Assembly (NCBI RefSeq): GCF_000426685.1
Contig: NZ_AUFV01000002.1
Coordinates: 1-64,000 of the forward strand
DNA length: 64,000 nt
Source of the DNA: Solimonas flava DSM 18980
GTDB taxonomy: Bacteria > Pseudomonadota > Gammaproteobacteria > Nevskiales > Nevskiaceae
Direction of reading: 5' to 3'
Below, in pieces: positions 36,059-45,360 of this stretch. Under the pieces are notes generated by a model, which worked only from the letters and a program-made list of their open reading frames with translations, was not told where the DNA came from and made no database searches. The first letter of the stretch is position 1; every line of letters starts with the position of its first letter. A program made the translations under genes and the position numbers.

Positions 36059-38863
36059 ATGTCCGATGCCGATCTGCTGAATCGCTTCACCGCGCGCGCA
36101 CCGGCGCTCGCGGTCGACGCGCCGCGCGTGTTTGCCGCCAGCCGCTTCGTGCGCGAGGCCTGTACGCGCCTGCTCGACGAGGGCGAGTCGTTCGCCGCCT
36201 GGGCCACGACGCTGGCGCCCGGCGCCTATGCCGACGCGCTTGCGGCGCTGGTCACGCTGGATGAAGACGCCGCGCTGATGCGCGCGCTGCGCCGCTATCG
36301 CCGTGCGGAGATGGCGCGCATCGCGTTTCGCGACATCGCCGGTCTGGCGCCGCTCGACGAGACGCTGGCCGATCTCTCCGGCCTCGCCGAGGCCTGCATC
36401 GAGGCTGCGCTCGGCGCCGGCGAACGGCGCCTGCAGGCGCGCCACGGCACGCCGCGCGACGCGCAGGGGGCGCCGATCCGCCCGACCGTGCTCGGCATGG
36501 GCAAGCTCGGCGGCCGCGAGCTGAACTTCTCGTCGGACGTCGACCTGATCTTCTGCCACCGCGCCGCCGGCGAGACCGACGGCGCGCGCGCGCTGAGCAG
36601 CGACGAGTATTTCGCCAAGCTCGCGCAGGACGTGCAGAAGCTGCTCGCCGCGGTCACCGAGGACGGTTTCGTGTTCCGCGTCGACCTGATGCTGCGGCCG
36701 TTCGGCTCGGCCGGTGCGCTGTCGGCCTCGTTCGCCGCATTGGAGGAGTACTACCAGGTGCACGGCCGCGAGTGGGAGCGCTATGCGCTGATCAAGGCGC
36801 GGCCGGTCGCCGGCGACATCGAAGCCGGCCGCAGCCTGCTGCAGGCGCTGCGGCCGTTCGTCTACCGGCGCTATCTCGACTACAACGCGATCGGCAGCCT
36901 GCGCGAGCTCAAGCGCCTGATCGCCGACGACGTCGCGCGGCGCGGCCAGGAGGACAACGTCAAGCTCGGCAACGGCGGCATTCGCGAGCTCGAGTTCATC
37001 GTGCAGTCGTTCCAGCTGGTGCGCGGCGGCGCCGAGGGCGCGCTGCGCGACACGCGGTTGCGGCCGGTGCTGCGCTACCTCGGCGAAGCCGGCCATCTCG
37101 ACGCGCTGGTCGCTGCCGAGCTGGACGAGGCTTACGTCTTCCTGCGCCGCCTCGAAAACGCGATCCAGATGTACGCCGATCAGCAGACGCACGCGCTGCC
37201 GCGGCAGGACGAGGCGCGCGACGCGCTGTGTGCGGCGCTCGATGTCACCGACTGGGCGGCGCTCGAGGCGCACCTCGGCACGGTGCGCGGCTTCGTGCAG
37301 CGGCAGTTCGACCGCATCTTCGCCGAGCGCAGCGGCGAAGCCGACGGCCCGGACGCGCAGCTGGTGCGTGCCTTGTGGTTCGGCCTCGTCGACGGCGACG
37401 CGGCGCTCGATGCACTCGGCGGCGCCGGCTTCGGGCGCGAGCCCCGCCGTGTACTCGAAGCATTCGAAGAGTTGCGCGGTGTACGTCTGGTGCGGGCGAT
37501 GTCCGAAGGCGCGCAACAGAAGCTGCTGGTACTGCTCGGCGCGCTGCTGCCGGCGGCACGCGAGCAGGCGCAACCGGAGTCGGCGCTGTGCCGCACGCTC
37601 GGCGTCGTGCAGGCGCTGGCCGGGCGCTCGACCTACATCGCGCTGCTGCATGACAACGCAGTGGCGCGCGCGCAGCTCGTGCGCCTGTGCGCGGCCAGCC
37701 CGTGGCTGACCGCGTTCATCGCGCAATCGCCGGTGCTGCTCGATGCGCTGCTCGATCCGCGCACGCTGTACGCGCCGCCCGATCGCGACGAGCTGCGCCG
37801 CGAGCTGGCGCGCCGCACCGCCGAGCTGGCGCCGACCGATACCGAGGCCGGCATGGACCTGCTGCGCCGCTACCAGAAGGAGATGACGCTGCGCATTGCC
37901 GCCGCCGACCTCGCCGGGCAGCTACCGCTGGTGCAGGTCAGCGACCGCCTGACCTGGCTCGCCGAGGCGCTGGTCGACGAGGCGCTGCAGCGCGCCTGGC
38001 TGGAGATGCGCGAGCAATACGGCGCGCCGCACCGCGCCGACGGCATGGCGGCCGGCTTCGCGGTGATCGGCTACGGCAAGTTCGGCGGCATCGAGCTCGG
38101 CTACGGCTCGGATCTCGATCTCGTCTTTCTGCACGACTGCGACCAGCTCGAGGGCGATACCGTCGGCGGCGCCCGCGCGATCAACAACGGCGTGTTCTAC
38201 GCGCGCCTCGCGCAGCGCCTGATCAACTGGCTGGCGACGCAGACGCCGGCCGGCCGCGCCTATGAAATCGACATGGAACTGCGCCCGAACGGCAAATCGG
38301 GTTTGCTCGTCACCAGTCTTGCCAGCTTCGCGGCCTATCAGCGCGAGTCGGCGTGGACCTGGGAGCACCAGGCGCTGACGCGCGCGCGCTGCGTCGCCGG
38401 CACGACGGCGATCGCCGCCGGCTTCGCCGCCGTGCGCCGCGAAGTGCTGATGCGCACGCGCGACGCCGCGACGCTCTGTCACGACATTGTCGACATGCGC
38501 GCGAAGATGCGTGCCAACCTCGACAAATCGGGCAGCGGCCGCTGGGACGTCAAGCAGGGCGAGGGCGGGCTGATCGACATCGAGTTCATCGCCCAGTATC
38601 TGGTGCTGCGCGACGCGCATCGTGATGCGGCGATCGTCGAGTGGAGCGACAACTGGCGCCAGCTCGAAGCGCTGGCGCGGGCCGGCAGCCTCGACGACGC
38701 CGACCGCGACGCGCTGATCGCCGCCTATCGCAGCCTGCGCGCGTGGATGCATGCGCAGTCGCTGCAGGCGCAGGGCTCGCTGGTCGAGGCCTCGCGCTTC
38801 GTGGCGGAGCGTCAGGCCGTCGCCGCGCTGTGGCGCCGCATCCTGGAGACGGCGCCTTCCTGA
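36059..38863 (+). CDS. glnE: Glutamine synthetase adenylyltransferase/adenylyl-removing enzyme
   Basis: 934 residues (E. coli 946). Two nucleotidyltransferase domains are intact: GMGKLGGRELNFSSDVDLIF (146-165) for adenylyl removal, and GYGKFGGIELGYGSDLDLVF (about 671-690) for adenylylation. A helical regulatory domain lies between and after them. It tunes glutamine synthetase to nitrogen status. The ATG at 36059 is the first Met of the conserved region. It is followed after 12 bases by the first gene of the glycan locus. Confidence 0.96.
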   Translation: MSDADLLNRFTARAPALAVDAPRVFAASRFVREACTRLLDEGESFAAWATTLAPGAYADALAALVTLDEDAALMRALRRYRRAEMARIAFRDIAGLAPLDETLADLSGLAEACIEAALGAGERRLQARHGTPRDAQGAPIRPTVLGMGKLGGRELNFSSDVDLIFCHRAAGETDGARALSSDEYFAKLAQDVQKLLAAVTEDGFVFRVDLMLRPFGSAGALSASFAALEEYYQVHGREWERYALIKARPVAGDIEAGRSLLQALRPFVYRRYLDYNAIGSLRELKRLIADDVARRGQEDNVKLGNGGIRELEFIVQSFQLVRGGAEGALRDTRLRPVLRYLGEAGHLDALVAAELDEAYVFLRRLENAIQMYADQQTHALPRQDEARDALCAALDVTDWAALEAHLGTVRGFVQRQFDRIFAERSGEADGPDAQLVRALWFGLVDGDAALDALGGAGFGREPRRVLEAFEELRGVRLVRAMSEGAQQKLLVLLGALLPAAREQAQPESALCRTLGVVQALAGRSTYIALLHDNAVARAQLVRLCAASPWLTAFIAQSPVLLDALLDPRTLYAPPDRDELRRELARRTAELAPTDTEAGMDLLRRYQKEMTLRIAAADLAGQLPLVQVSDRLTWLAEALVDEALQRAWLEMREQYGAPHRADGMAAGFAVIGYGKFGGIELGYGSDLDLVFLHDCDQLEGDTVGGARAINNGVFYARLAQRLINWLATQTPAGRAYEIDMELRPNGKSGLLVTSLASFAAYQRESAWTWEHQALTRARCVAGTTAIAAGFAAVRREVLMRTRDAATLCHDIVDMRAKMRANLDKSGSGRWDVKQGEGGLIDIEFIAQYLVLRDAHRDAAIVEWSDNWRQLEALARAGSLDDADRDALIAAYRSLRAWMHAQSLQAQGSLVEASRFVAERQAVAALWRRILETAPS

Positions 38864-38875
38864 AGGAGGCTCGTC

Positions 38876-39877
38876 GTGGACGGCTTGCGGTTCTCGGTCG
38901 CGATCAACCATTACAACTATGGGCGCTTCCTGCCCGAGGCGATCGCCTCGGCGCTGGCGCAGACGCACGCGCCGCTCGAGGTCATCGTCGTCGACGATGC
39001 CTCGACCGACGGCGCGCCGCACTGGCTCGAGCAGACCTACGGCCACGATCCGCGCGTGCGCCTGATCTTTCTGCATGAGAACGCCGGGCAGTACGCGGCG
39101 ATGCGCGCCGCGGTCGACGTCGCGCGCGGCGACGTGGTCTGCTTCCTCGACGCCGACGACTACTGGGCGCCCGACCACCTCGAACGGCTGCGCCGGGCCT
39201 ATGCGCTGCCGGCGCGCTACGACGTGGTCTACGCCGATCTCGCCTACTGCGGCCGGCGCAGCGGCTCGTGGAAGGCGCGCTTCGCCTACTGGCTGCCGCA
39301 GGGACGCGACCACGATGTGGGGCTGTCGGTGCTGGCGGTCGCCTTCGGGTACCGCTGGATCGGCGTGCCGACGTCCGGCATCTCGATGCGCCGGGTCTGG
39401 GCCCGCCGCGCGCTCGACATCGCCCCGGAAATCGCCGCCGACTGGCGCATGGGCGCCGACACCGTGCTGGTCTGCAACGCCGCGCTGTGCGCGGCGCGTG
39501 CGCTGTTCCTCGACCATCCGAGCGTGCATTACCGGTTTCACGGCGACAACGACAGCGTCGAGCGCGAAGCGAACTACGCGCGCGGCCTGCGCGAGAACTA
39601 CCGGATCCGGCGCCTGATCGCCCATCTGCGCCGCCGCCTGGAGATCGACGCCAGCTGGCTGACGCGGGTCAAGGGCGAGTTCAAGTCGCGGCCGCAGCCG
39701 ACCGCCGCCGAGCGCGATCTCTATCTCGCGCTGCTGCGCCAGGCGCCGCTGGGGCCGCTGAAGAAGCTCGAACACCGCGTCTCGATCTGGCGCCACTGGT
39801 GGCGCAGCGCCCGCGCCCGGACGCCGCTCCCGGCCGCCGCCGTGCGCCTGCCGTCGTCGGCCGCGGCCGGCGGCTGA
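38876..39877 (+). CDS. Family 2 glycosyltransferase
   Basis: 333 residues from a GTG with an aaggaggc ribosome site. The GT-A fold shows VSVAINHYNYG-like opening (residues 5-16), VIVVDDASTDG and the metal-binding FLDADDYW. It would transfer a sugar from a nucleotide donor, most likely in the cytoplasm, onto an LPS or polysaccharide acceptor. It starts 12 bases after glnE and is convergent with the next GT4 gene. Confidence 0.9.
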   Translation: MDGLRFSVAINHYNYGRFLPEAIASALAQTHAPLEVIVVDDASTDGAPHWLEQTYGHDPRVRLIFLHENAGQYAAMRAAVDVARGDVVCFLDADDYWAPDHLERLRRAYALPARYDVVYADLAYCGRRSGSWKARFAYWLPQGRDHDVGLSVLAVAFGYRWIGVPTSGISMRRVWARRALDIAPEIAADWRMGADTVLVCNAALCAARALFLDHPSVHYRFHGDNDSVEREANYARGLRENYRIRRLIAHLRRRLEIDASWLTRVKGEFKSRPQPTAAERDLYLALLRQAPLGPLKKLEHRVSIWRHWWRSARARTPLPAAAVRLPSSAAAGG

Positions 39878-39893
39878 ACGGCGTCAACCGGCC

Positions 39894-41117
39894 CTAATGC
39901 GCCGACAGCCGCGTCGGCGCGGCCGCGGCGCTGCCGGGCCGGGGTGCGAGGAGGCTGCGGAACAGCGACTCGTAGGCGGATACCGCGCGCTCCGCGGAGA
40001 ACGCCGCAGCCCGCTGCTGCAGGCGCGCCTGCACCGCCGCACGGCCGCTGCCGAGCGCCGCGCCGATCGCGGTGGCCAGCGCGTCCGCATCGTCGACCGG
40101 CACCAGCTCGCCGTAGCGCCCCTGCTCGAGAATCTCGGCGGGACCGCTCGGGCAATCGGTGCTGACCACCGGGCAGCCGGCCTGCAGCGCTTCGAGCAGC
40201 ACGTAGGGCAGGCCTTCGTAGCGCGACGACAGCACGAACAGATCGGCGTGGCCGAGGTAGTCGTGCAGCGGCGCGACGTGGCCGGGCAGCTGCACGCGCT
40301 CGCCGAGCCCCAGCTGCGCGATGCGCGCTTCGAGCGCGCCCTGCAGCGGACCTTCGCCGCACAGCAGCAGGCGTGCCGGCGAGACCTCGCGCAGGCGCGC
40401 GAAGGCGGCGAGCAAGGTGTCGAAGCCCTTGGCATCGGTCAGCCGGCCGGCGGCCAGCACCACCGGCGTGGTCCGTTCGCGCAGCCACGGATGCGGCGGG
40501 GCGCCGAGCGCCGGCATCGGCGACAGCGGGTTGTAGATCAGGTGCAGGCGCGGGCGCGGCACGCCCCAGTGTTCGACCAGGTCGGCGCCGATCGCAGCGC
40601 TGACCGCGACCACCGCGTCGGCGGCCGCGTAGCGCGGCCGCAGCTCGCGCCGGCGGCGGCGCTGGCGCGCCGGGGACTGCTGGGCGGTCGCGTGCGTGAG
40701 GTGCTCGTGCGCGGTCAGCACCGAGTGCAGGCGCAGGCCCGGCAGGCGGCGCACGTCGCTGGCGATCAGGTTGTAGCGCGGCGAGGCCGAGACCAGCACC
40801 GTGTCCGGATGGTGCAGCGCCCAGCGCCAGGTATTGAGGATGGCCATGCCGCGCGAGCCGCCGACCGTTTGCACGCGCACGCGCGGATCCAGACGCTCGT
40901 CCCACGGCCGGCTGCCGAGCGGGGCGTTGGCCAGGATCCAGACCTCGGCGCCGCGTGCGCGCAGGCCGTTGGCGAGCTCGACGCCCCAGCGCTCGACGCC
41001 GCCGACCCCGGTGCACGGTCGGTGCAGCAGATTGCTGAGCAGCGCCACGCGCAGCGGCGGCGGGGTGATGGCGGGGGCCGGGCTTTCGGCGCCGTTGCCG
41101 GGGGCGGAGGGGCTCAT
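39894..41117 (-). CDS. Family 4 glycosyltransferase (GT-B)
   Basis: 407 residues. N-terminal acceptor domain with CTGVGGVERWGVELANGL and C-terminal donor domain with AAGRLTDAKGFDTLL, ADLFVLSSRYEGLPYVLLEAL (EX7E region) and DCPSGPAEIL. It retains donor stereochemistry by family rule; sugar unknown. It precedes no other gene on this strand until the window's GT25 gene 176 bases upstream. Confidence 0.9.
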   Translation of the reverse strand: MSPSAPGNGAESPAPAITPPPLRVALLSNLLHRPCTGVGGVERWGVELANGLRARGAEVWILANAPLGSRPWDERLDPRVRVQTVGGSRGMAILNTWRWALHHPDTVLVSASPRYNLIASDVRRLPGLRLHSVLTAHEHLTHATAQQSPARQRRRRRELRPRYAAADAVVAVSAAIGADLVEHWGVPRPRLHLIYNPLSPMPALGAPPHPWLRERTTPVVLAAGRLTDAKGFDTLLAAFARLREVSPARLLLCGEGPLQGALEARIAQLGLGERVQLPGHVAPLHDYLGHADLFVLSSRYEGLPYVLLEALQAGCPVVSTDCPSGPAEILEQGRYGELVPVDDADALATAIGAALGSGRAAVQARLQQRAAAFSAERAVSAYESLFRSLLAPRPGSAAAAPTRLSAH

Positions 41118-41292
41118 GGCTCTGGATCATTCCGGAACGTGAAATCGCGGCGGCCGTCGCGGGGGGCGGTGCATCGCCGCAGGCGAGCGGGCTTGCCCGC
41201 GGCCGGCATGGCGGCGGCCGCCGTGCGCGCAGTGTGGCGCCGCCAACTGGCTGCACGCTGAAGGCTAGGGCGCCCGCGCCGGTGGCGTCTGG

Positions 41293-42060
41293 TCACTGAC
41301 CTGACAGCGCGGGCTCGGCGCAGCAGCGCTCCAGGCCGCCGCGCCAGCGCGCGTAGCGGTCGTGCAGACGCGCGCGCCACTGCTTCCACGACGGGCGCGG
41401 CAGGGAGTAGCCGATCGCCTGACGCTCGCCTTCGAGCAGGCTGTCGCGGAGATCGAGCGGGTGCGCGCAAGCATCGACGAAACCGAGGTGCAGGCCCAGC
41501 TCGCCGCTCCAGTGGCCCCAGCTGTCGGCCGGGCGCAGGTAGCGCTCCTGCGCTTCGACGAGGCGGGCTGCGGCGTCGCGGCGCAGCCAGTAGGCGGTGC
41601 TGCGGAACAGATAGCGGGTGAAGCGCCTCGGCACCGCGAACAGCGGCGGTTCCGCCGAGCCGGCCGGCGCCGGCAGGCGGCGTCCGTACAGGAGTTGTTC
41701 GCCTTCGAGCCCCTGCTGGCAGCCGAGCACGACGACGTCGAAATGCGCCGCGAAGCCTTGCGTGTCGAGGCGCGCCAGCGCCGCGCCCGGCTGTACGTCG
41801 TGCTCGAAGATCAGCGCGGCGTCGGCGCCGGAGGCGAGCAGGCGGCGCCAGGCCTCCAGATGCGAGAGCGCGCAGCCCGTTTCTCCTGGCGTCAACGGGC
41901 GCTGGCGGCGGCGAAGGCGCGCGCGGTTGAGCTCGAAGTAGCGGGACGCCGGCAACTGCCGACCGTCGATGCCGAGGACGGTCGGCGCTTCGCCGAGCTG
42001 GTGATGCAGCCGGGTGCAGAGCGGTTCGGCGGCGTGCAGCGAGATCACGAAAGCGGGCAT
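41293..42060 (-). CDS. Family 25 glycosyltransferase (LPS type)
   Basis: 255 residues. The opening FVISLHAAEPLCTRL, the LTPGETGCALSHLEAWR block and ALIFEHDV (the DxD-like metal site) are the GT25 signature of LPS beta-galactosyltransferases such as LgtB/LpsA. The last 70 residues are arginine- and tryptophan-rich. Galactose is the most likely donor by family, but this is inference. It is divergent from the GT2 gene that follows. Confidence 0.85.
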   Translation of the reverse strand: MPAFVISLHAAEPLCTRLHHQLGEAPTVLGIDGRQLPASRYFELNRARLRRRQRPLTPGETGCALSHLEAWRRLLASGADAALIFEHDVQPGAALARLDTQGFAAHFDVVVLGCQQGLEGEQLLYGRRLPAPAGSAEPPLFAVPRRFTRYLFRSTAYWLRRDAAARLVEAQERYLRPADSWGHWSGELGLHLGFVDACAHPLDLRDSLLEGERQAIGYSLPRPSWKQWRARLHDRYARWRGGLERCCAEPALSGQ

Positions 42061-42127
42061 GGCGAGCGATGGAGAGACGGCGACAGAGATGGAGACGGCG
42101 CCGCGACGGCCGCGGCGTGCCGCACGC

Positions 42128-42133
42128 TATCAT
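42128..42133 (+). promoter_or_regulatory. -10-like element before the GT2 gene
   Basis: tatcat lies 34 bases before the proposed TTG start of the GT2 gene in the gap after the divergent GT25 gene. It supports a downstream start, since ATGs farther upstream would precede it. Confidence 0.35.
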
Positions 42134-42166
42134 GCGCGTCCCCGCTCCTCCGGCACGCCGATCACG

Positions 42167-43117
42167 TTGCGCCACGATCCCGCAGAGTCCGATGCGCCGG
42201 CCGAGCGTTTCCCCGAGGCGCTGGTCACCGTCGCGATCATCGCCCGCGATGCCGCCGCCCATCTCGAACCGACGCTGGCGTCGCTGCGTGCGCAGCGATT
42301 CGACGATTTCAACGTCGTGCTGCTCGACGACGGCTCGACGGACGCCACGGCGGCGCTCGCCGAGCGCTGCGCCGCCGACTGGCCGCGGCTGCGGGTGCTC
42401 CGTCAGCCGCCGCGCGGCATCCCGGCGAGCCGCAACCGCATTCTCGACGGCGCCCGCTGCCGCTATCTGGCGATCCTCGACGCCGACGACCTCGCGCTGC
42501 CGGAGCGCCTCGCCACGCAGGTGGCGTTCCTCGAACGGCATCCGGACTGCGCGCTGTGCGCGAGCGGCTACGAAGTGTTTGCCTCGGAATCTCCGGCACA
42601 GGTGCTGAACCGGCGCGCCGAGCGGCTCGACCGGCGGCGGCTGGCGACGCGACTGGCGTTCCGCAATCCGGTGCTGCACAGCAGCGTGATGCTGCGCGTC
42701 GCGGCCTTGCGGACGCTCGGCCTGCGCTACGACGAGCGCTACGCCTGCGCCGAGGATTACGAACTGCTGACGCGGACGGCGCTGGTGGCGCGCATCGACA
42801 TGCTGCCCGAGGTGCTGGTGCGCTACCGGCGCCATCCCGCGCAGTCGATCGCGCGGCTGCCGGACGCCATGCGCGGCCATCATCTGCACGCGATGGCGCG
42901 GCTGTGGCGCGACTGCGGCGTCGAGCCGTCGCCCGCCGATCTGGCGGCGCTGGCCTTTCCGAAGCAGTCGGCGCGCGCCGCCGCGCTGCCGCGCCTGCTC
43001 GCTCACGTCGGTCAGCTGCGTGCCGGTCTGGCCGCGCGCGACCTGCTCGACGCGCCGGAGCTGCGCCGCTACGCGCGGCATCTCGCGCTCGACGCGCTGC
43101 GCCCGCGCCGGCGCTGA
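42167..43117 (+). CDS. Family 2 glycosyltransferase
   Basis: About 316 residues if started at the TTG at 42167. The catalytic domain shows LVTVAIIARDAAAHLEPTL, VVLLDDGSTDAT and LAILDADDLALPERL (DxDD metal site). The start is uncertain: ATGs at 42014 and 42059 are in frame but overlap the divergent GT25 start and add basic, non-family residues. Sugar unknown; cytoplasmic face of the inner membrane by family. Confidence 0.82.
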   Translation: MRHDPAESDAPAERFPEALVTVAIIARDAAAHLEPTLASLRAQRFDDFNVVLLDDGSTDATAALAERCAADWPRLRVLRQPPRGIPASRNRILDGARCRYLAILDADDLALPERLATQVAFLERHPDCALCASGYEVFASESPAQVLNRRAERLDRRRLATRLAFRNPVLHSSVMLRVAALRTLGLRYDERYACAEDYELLTRTALVARIDMLPEVLVRYRRHPAQSIARLPDAMRGHHLHAMARLWRDCGVEPSPADLAALAFPKQSARAAALPRLLAHVGQLRAGLAARDLLDAPELRRYARHLALDALRPRRR

Positions 43118-43207
43118 AGCTGGAGCGCCGCCCGGGGCGCGTGCGATCATCGCGTCGCCGCCCATCCGCGGCGCGCCAGCCCCGGCTCCCATCACTCCAT
43201 CCGACCG

Positions 43208-44572
43208 ATGCCGACCGACCGTCCGTCCGCCGCTCCGTCCGCGCGTGCCGCCTCCGCCGGCGGGCCGGCGCCGCGCACGCTGGCCTTCATCGAGCTCGGC
43301 ATCCGCGCCGCGCCGTACTTCGCCGAGCTGCCGGCGCAGCTGCGCCCGGACTGGCGCTGCGTGCATTTCTCGACGCGTCCGGTCGTGCGCAGCGTGCTGC
43401 GCCAAGCCGGCCTCGCCGTGGCGCCGGCGCGGGCGCGCCTGACGCTGCCGGAGCGGGCCGATCCGGCGCTGCTCGCCGAGGCCGGCGGCAAGGCCCGGCA
43501 GTTGGCGCGTGACCCCGGCCGGCTGGTGCGTCGCGTCGCCGCGGTGCAGGCGGCGCTCACCGCGTTCTTCGACGCCGAGCGCATCGACGCGCTGTTCGTC
43601 TGGAACGGTTCCGGCCTCGTCGCCTCGGTCGCCGCCGCCGAGGCGCGCCGGCGCGGCCTGCCGGTGCTGTTCGGCGAGAACGGCTATCTGCCGGGCACGC
43701 TGCAGATCGACCGCGAAGGCGTCAACTGGTACGCCTCGGCGACGCGCATCGTCGCCGAAGGGCGCGACGACGGCCCCGACGATCCGGCCGCCGAGGCGGC
43801 GCTCGATGCCGCGCTCGCCGATTACGTCGCCGGCCGGCGGCCGCCGAGCCGGCCGCCGGCGCGCCGCCTCAGGCCCTCGGCCTGGGCCCGCCTCGGCCGC
43901 GAGCTGGCGCGCCTCGGCGAGTTCGCCTACTGGCGGCCGGCGGTGAATCTCGAAGCGCACGGCTTTCATGCGCGGCTCGACAAGCTGCCGGCGCGCTACG
44001 TGTTCCTGCCGTTTCAGGTCGCCGGCGACTCGCAGTTGCTGCTGCACTCGCCGGTCGTCGGCGCCGACATGAGCAAGCTGCTGGAACTCGTGCACGCGGC
44101 GCTGCGCGCGACGGCGCCGGACGTGCGGCTGGTCGTCAAGCTGCATCCGGCCGAGCGGCGCCACGTGCTGAAGGCCTACCGCGAGCTGCCGGCGCGCTAC
44201 CCGGACGTGCTGTTCACGCTGGCACAGCCGACGATCGAACTGCTGCGCGGCTGCGCCGCCGTCGTCACCGTGAATTCCACGGTCGGCTTCGAGGCCATCG
44301 CCTGCGGCAAGCCGGTGGTCGCGCTCGGCCGCAATTTCTACACGGCGCCGGGCCTGGTCGAATGCGTGTCGCAGGCCGACGCGCTGGCGCCGGCGCTGGC
44401 GCGCGCGCTGCGCGGCGAGATCGATGCCGCGCGCCGGCGGCGCTTCCTGCGCTACATTCACGGCCGCTTCCTGGTGCACGCGAGTTACCAGGATTTCGGC
44501 GCTTCCAGCTTCGCGGCCACCGCCGGCCGCATTCGCGAACTGCTCGCGTCCGCGCAGGACGTCACCCCATGA
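43208..44572 (+). CDS. KpsS/KpsC-like capsule or Kdo-transferase family protein
   Basis: 454 residues. The C-terminal half shows LVVKLHPAERRHVLKAY, LLRGCAAVVTVNSTVGFEAI and CGKPVVALGRNFY, the Capsule_synth (KpsS/KpsC) pattern of CMP-Kdo transferases and related polysaccharide transferases. The N-terminal half shows VLFGENGYLPGTLQID. In capsule systems these proteins build the Kdo linker on a lipid. No KpsDEMT exporter genes lie nearby, so it may instead act on the LPS core. It overlaps the next gene by four bases. Confidence 0.78.
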   Translation: MPTDRPSAAPSARAASAGGPAPRTLAFIELGIRAAPYFAELPAQLRPDWRCVHFSTRPVVRSVLRQAGLAVAPARARLTLPERADPALLAEAGGKARQLARDPGRLVRRVAAVQAALTAFFDAERIDALFVWNGSGLVASVAAAEARRRGLPVLFGENGYLPGTLQIDREGVNWYASATRIVAEGRDDGPDDPAAEAALDAALADYVAGRRPPSRPPARRLRPSAWARLGRELARLGEFAYWRPAVNLEAHGFHARLDKLPARYVFLPFQVAGDSQLLLHSPVVGADMSKLLELVHAALRATAPDVRLVVKLHPAERRHVLKAYRELPARYPDVLFTLAQPTIELLRGCAAVVTVNSTVGFEAIACGKPVVALGRNFYTAPGLVECVSQADALAPALARALRGEIDAARRRRFLRYIHGRFLVHASYQDFGASSFAATAGRIRELLASAQDVTP

Positions 44573-45234
44573 TCCTTTCGAACCGTTACAACTTCCTCTA
44601 CGTCCATATCGCCAAGACCGGCGGCACCAGCGTGCGCGCCGCGCTCAAGTCGCTGCAGTGGAAGGACCCGTACTACATCGCCCAGTTCATCTGCTCGCGG
44701 CTTTCGCACCTGACCGGCCATCGCATCGCCGCCAAGCTGCCGCGCCACGCCAAGATCATCGCCGCGCAGGAAATGCTGCCGCACGAGTTCTTCGACGGGC
44801 TGTTCAAGTTCGCGTTCGTGCGCAATCCCTGGGATCTGCAGGTCAGCTCCTATCACCATCTCAAGCGCGAGCGTCCGCATCTGCTGGAGGGGCACGAGTC
44901 GTTCGAGGACTTCACGCGCTGGAAGCTCGATCCGCAGCGCCCGTACCAGTACCACCTCGACACCGCGATCACGGTGCAGACCGACTATCTGATCGACCTG
45001 CACGGCAAGGTGCTGACCGACTACCTCGGCCGCTACGAGCGCCTGCAGGACGACTTCGACGTGATCTGCAAGCGCATCGGCGTGCCGACACCGCAGCTGC
45101 CGCACAAGCGTCAGGCGACCGATCGCAGCAAGGACTACCGCCGCTACTACAGCGACGATCTCGCCGCGCTGGTCGGCCGCTATTTCGCGCGCGACATCGA
45201 CGTGCTCGGCTACCGCTTCGATCCGGAGTCCTGA
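44569..45234 (+). CDS. Sulfotransferase-family protein
   Basis: 221 residues. The 5'-phosphosulfate loop of PAPS binding is HIAKTGGTSVR (13-23) and the 3'-phosphate motif is FAFVRNPWDLQVSSYHH (81-97). It would transfer sulfate from PAPS, here probably to a surface sugar, judging by its place inside a glycosyltransferase run and the ATGA overlap with the KpsS-like gene. PAPS synthesis genes are not in the window. Confidence 0.85.
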   Translation: MILSNRYNFLYVHIAKTGGTSVRAALKSLQWKDPYYIAQFICSRLSHLTGHRIAAKLPRHAKIIAAQEMLPHEFFDGLFKFAFVRNPWDLQVSSYHHLKRERPHLLEGHESFEDFTRWKLDPQRPYQYHLDTAITVQTDYLIDLHGKVLTDYLGRYERLQDDFDVICKRIGVPTPQLPHKRQATDRSKDYRRYYSDDLAALVGRYFARDIDVLGYRFDPES

Positions 45235-45282
45235 AACGGGACGGTCGTCTTGCGCCGACGGAGCGCGTGCAATAATCGCGGC

Positions 45283-45357
45283 ATGAGCCCGATCGCCGTG
45301 CGCAACCCCGACCGTCGCCCCATCGAACCGCCGCCGGCGCTGCCGGCCCGGCGCTGA
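45283..45357 (+). CDS. Possible 24-residue leader peptide before asnB
   Basis: A short frame, MSPIAVRNPDRRPIEPPPAL plus four residues, ends three bases before the asnB ATG. It follows a plausible promoter (ttgcgc at 45250, aataat at 45271-45276). It lacks a strong ribosome site. Its proline/arginine richness could pause ribosomes. It may equally be chance in a 126-base gap. Confidence 0.25.
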   Translation: MSPIAVRNPDRRPIEPPPALPARR

Positions 45358-45360
45358 GCC

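Noticed and set aside
33321-36080. A 919-residue + frame running through the 138-bp repeats
   Set aside because: The repeat period is a multiple of three, which keeps the frame open. It then runs antisense to the methyltransferase and out of frame with the amidase. No ribosome site or domain.
41114-44479. An 1,121-residue minus-strand frame
   Set aside because: Antisense to the GT2 and KpsS-like genes. Only the part at 41293-42060 is a real gene, and that lies in a different frame.
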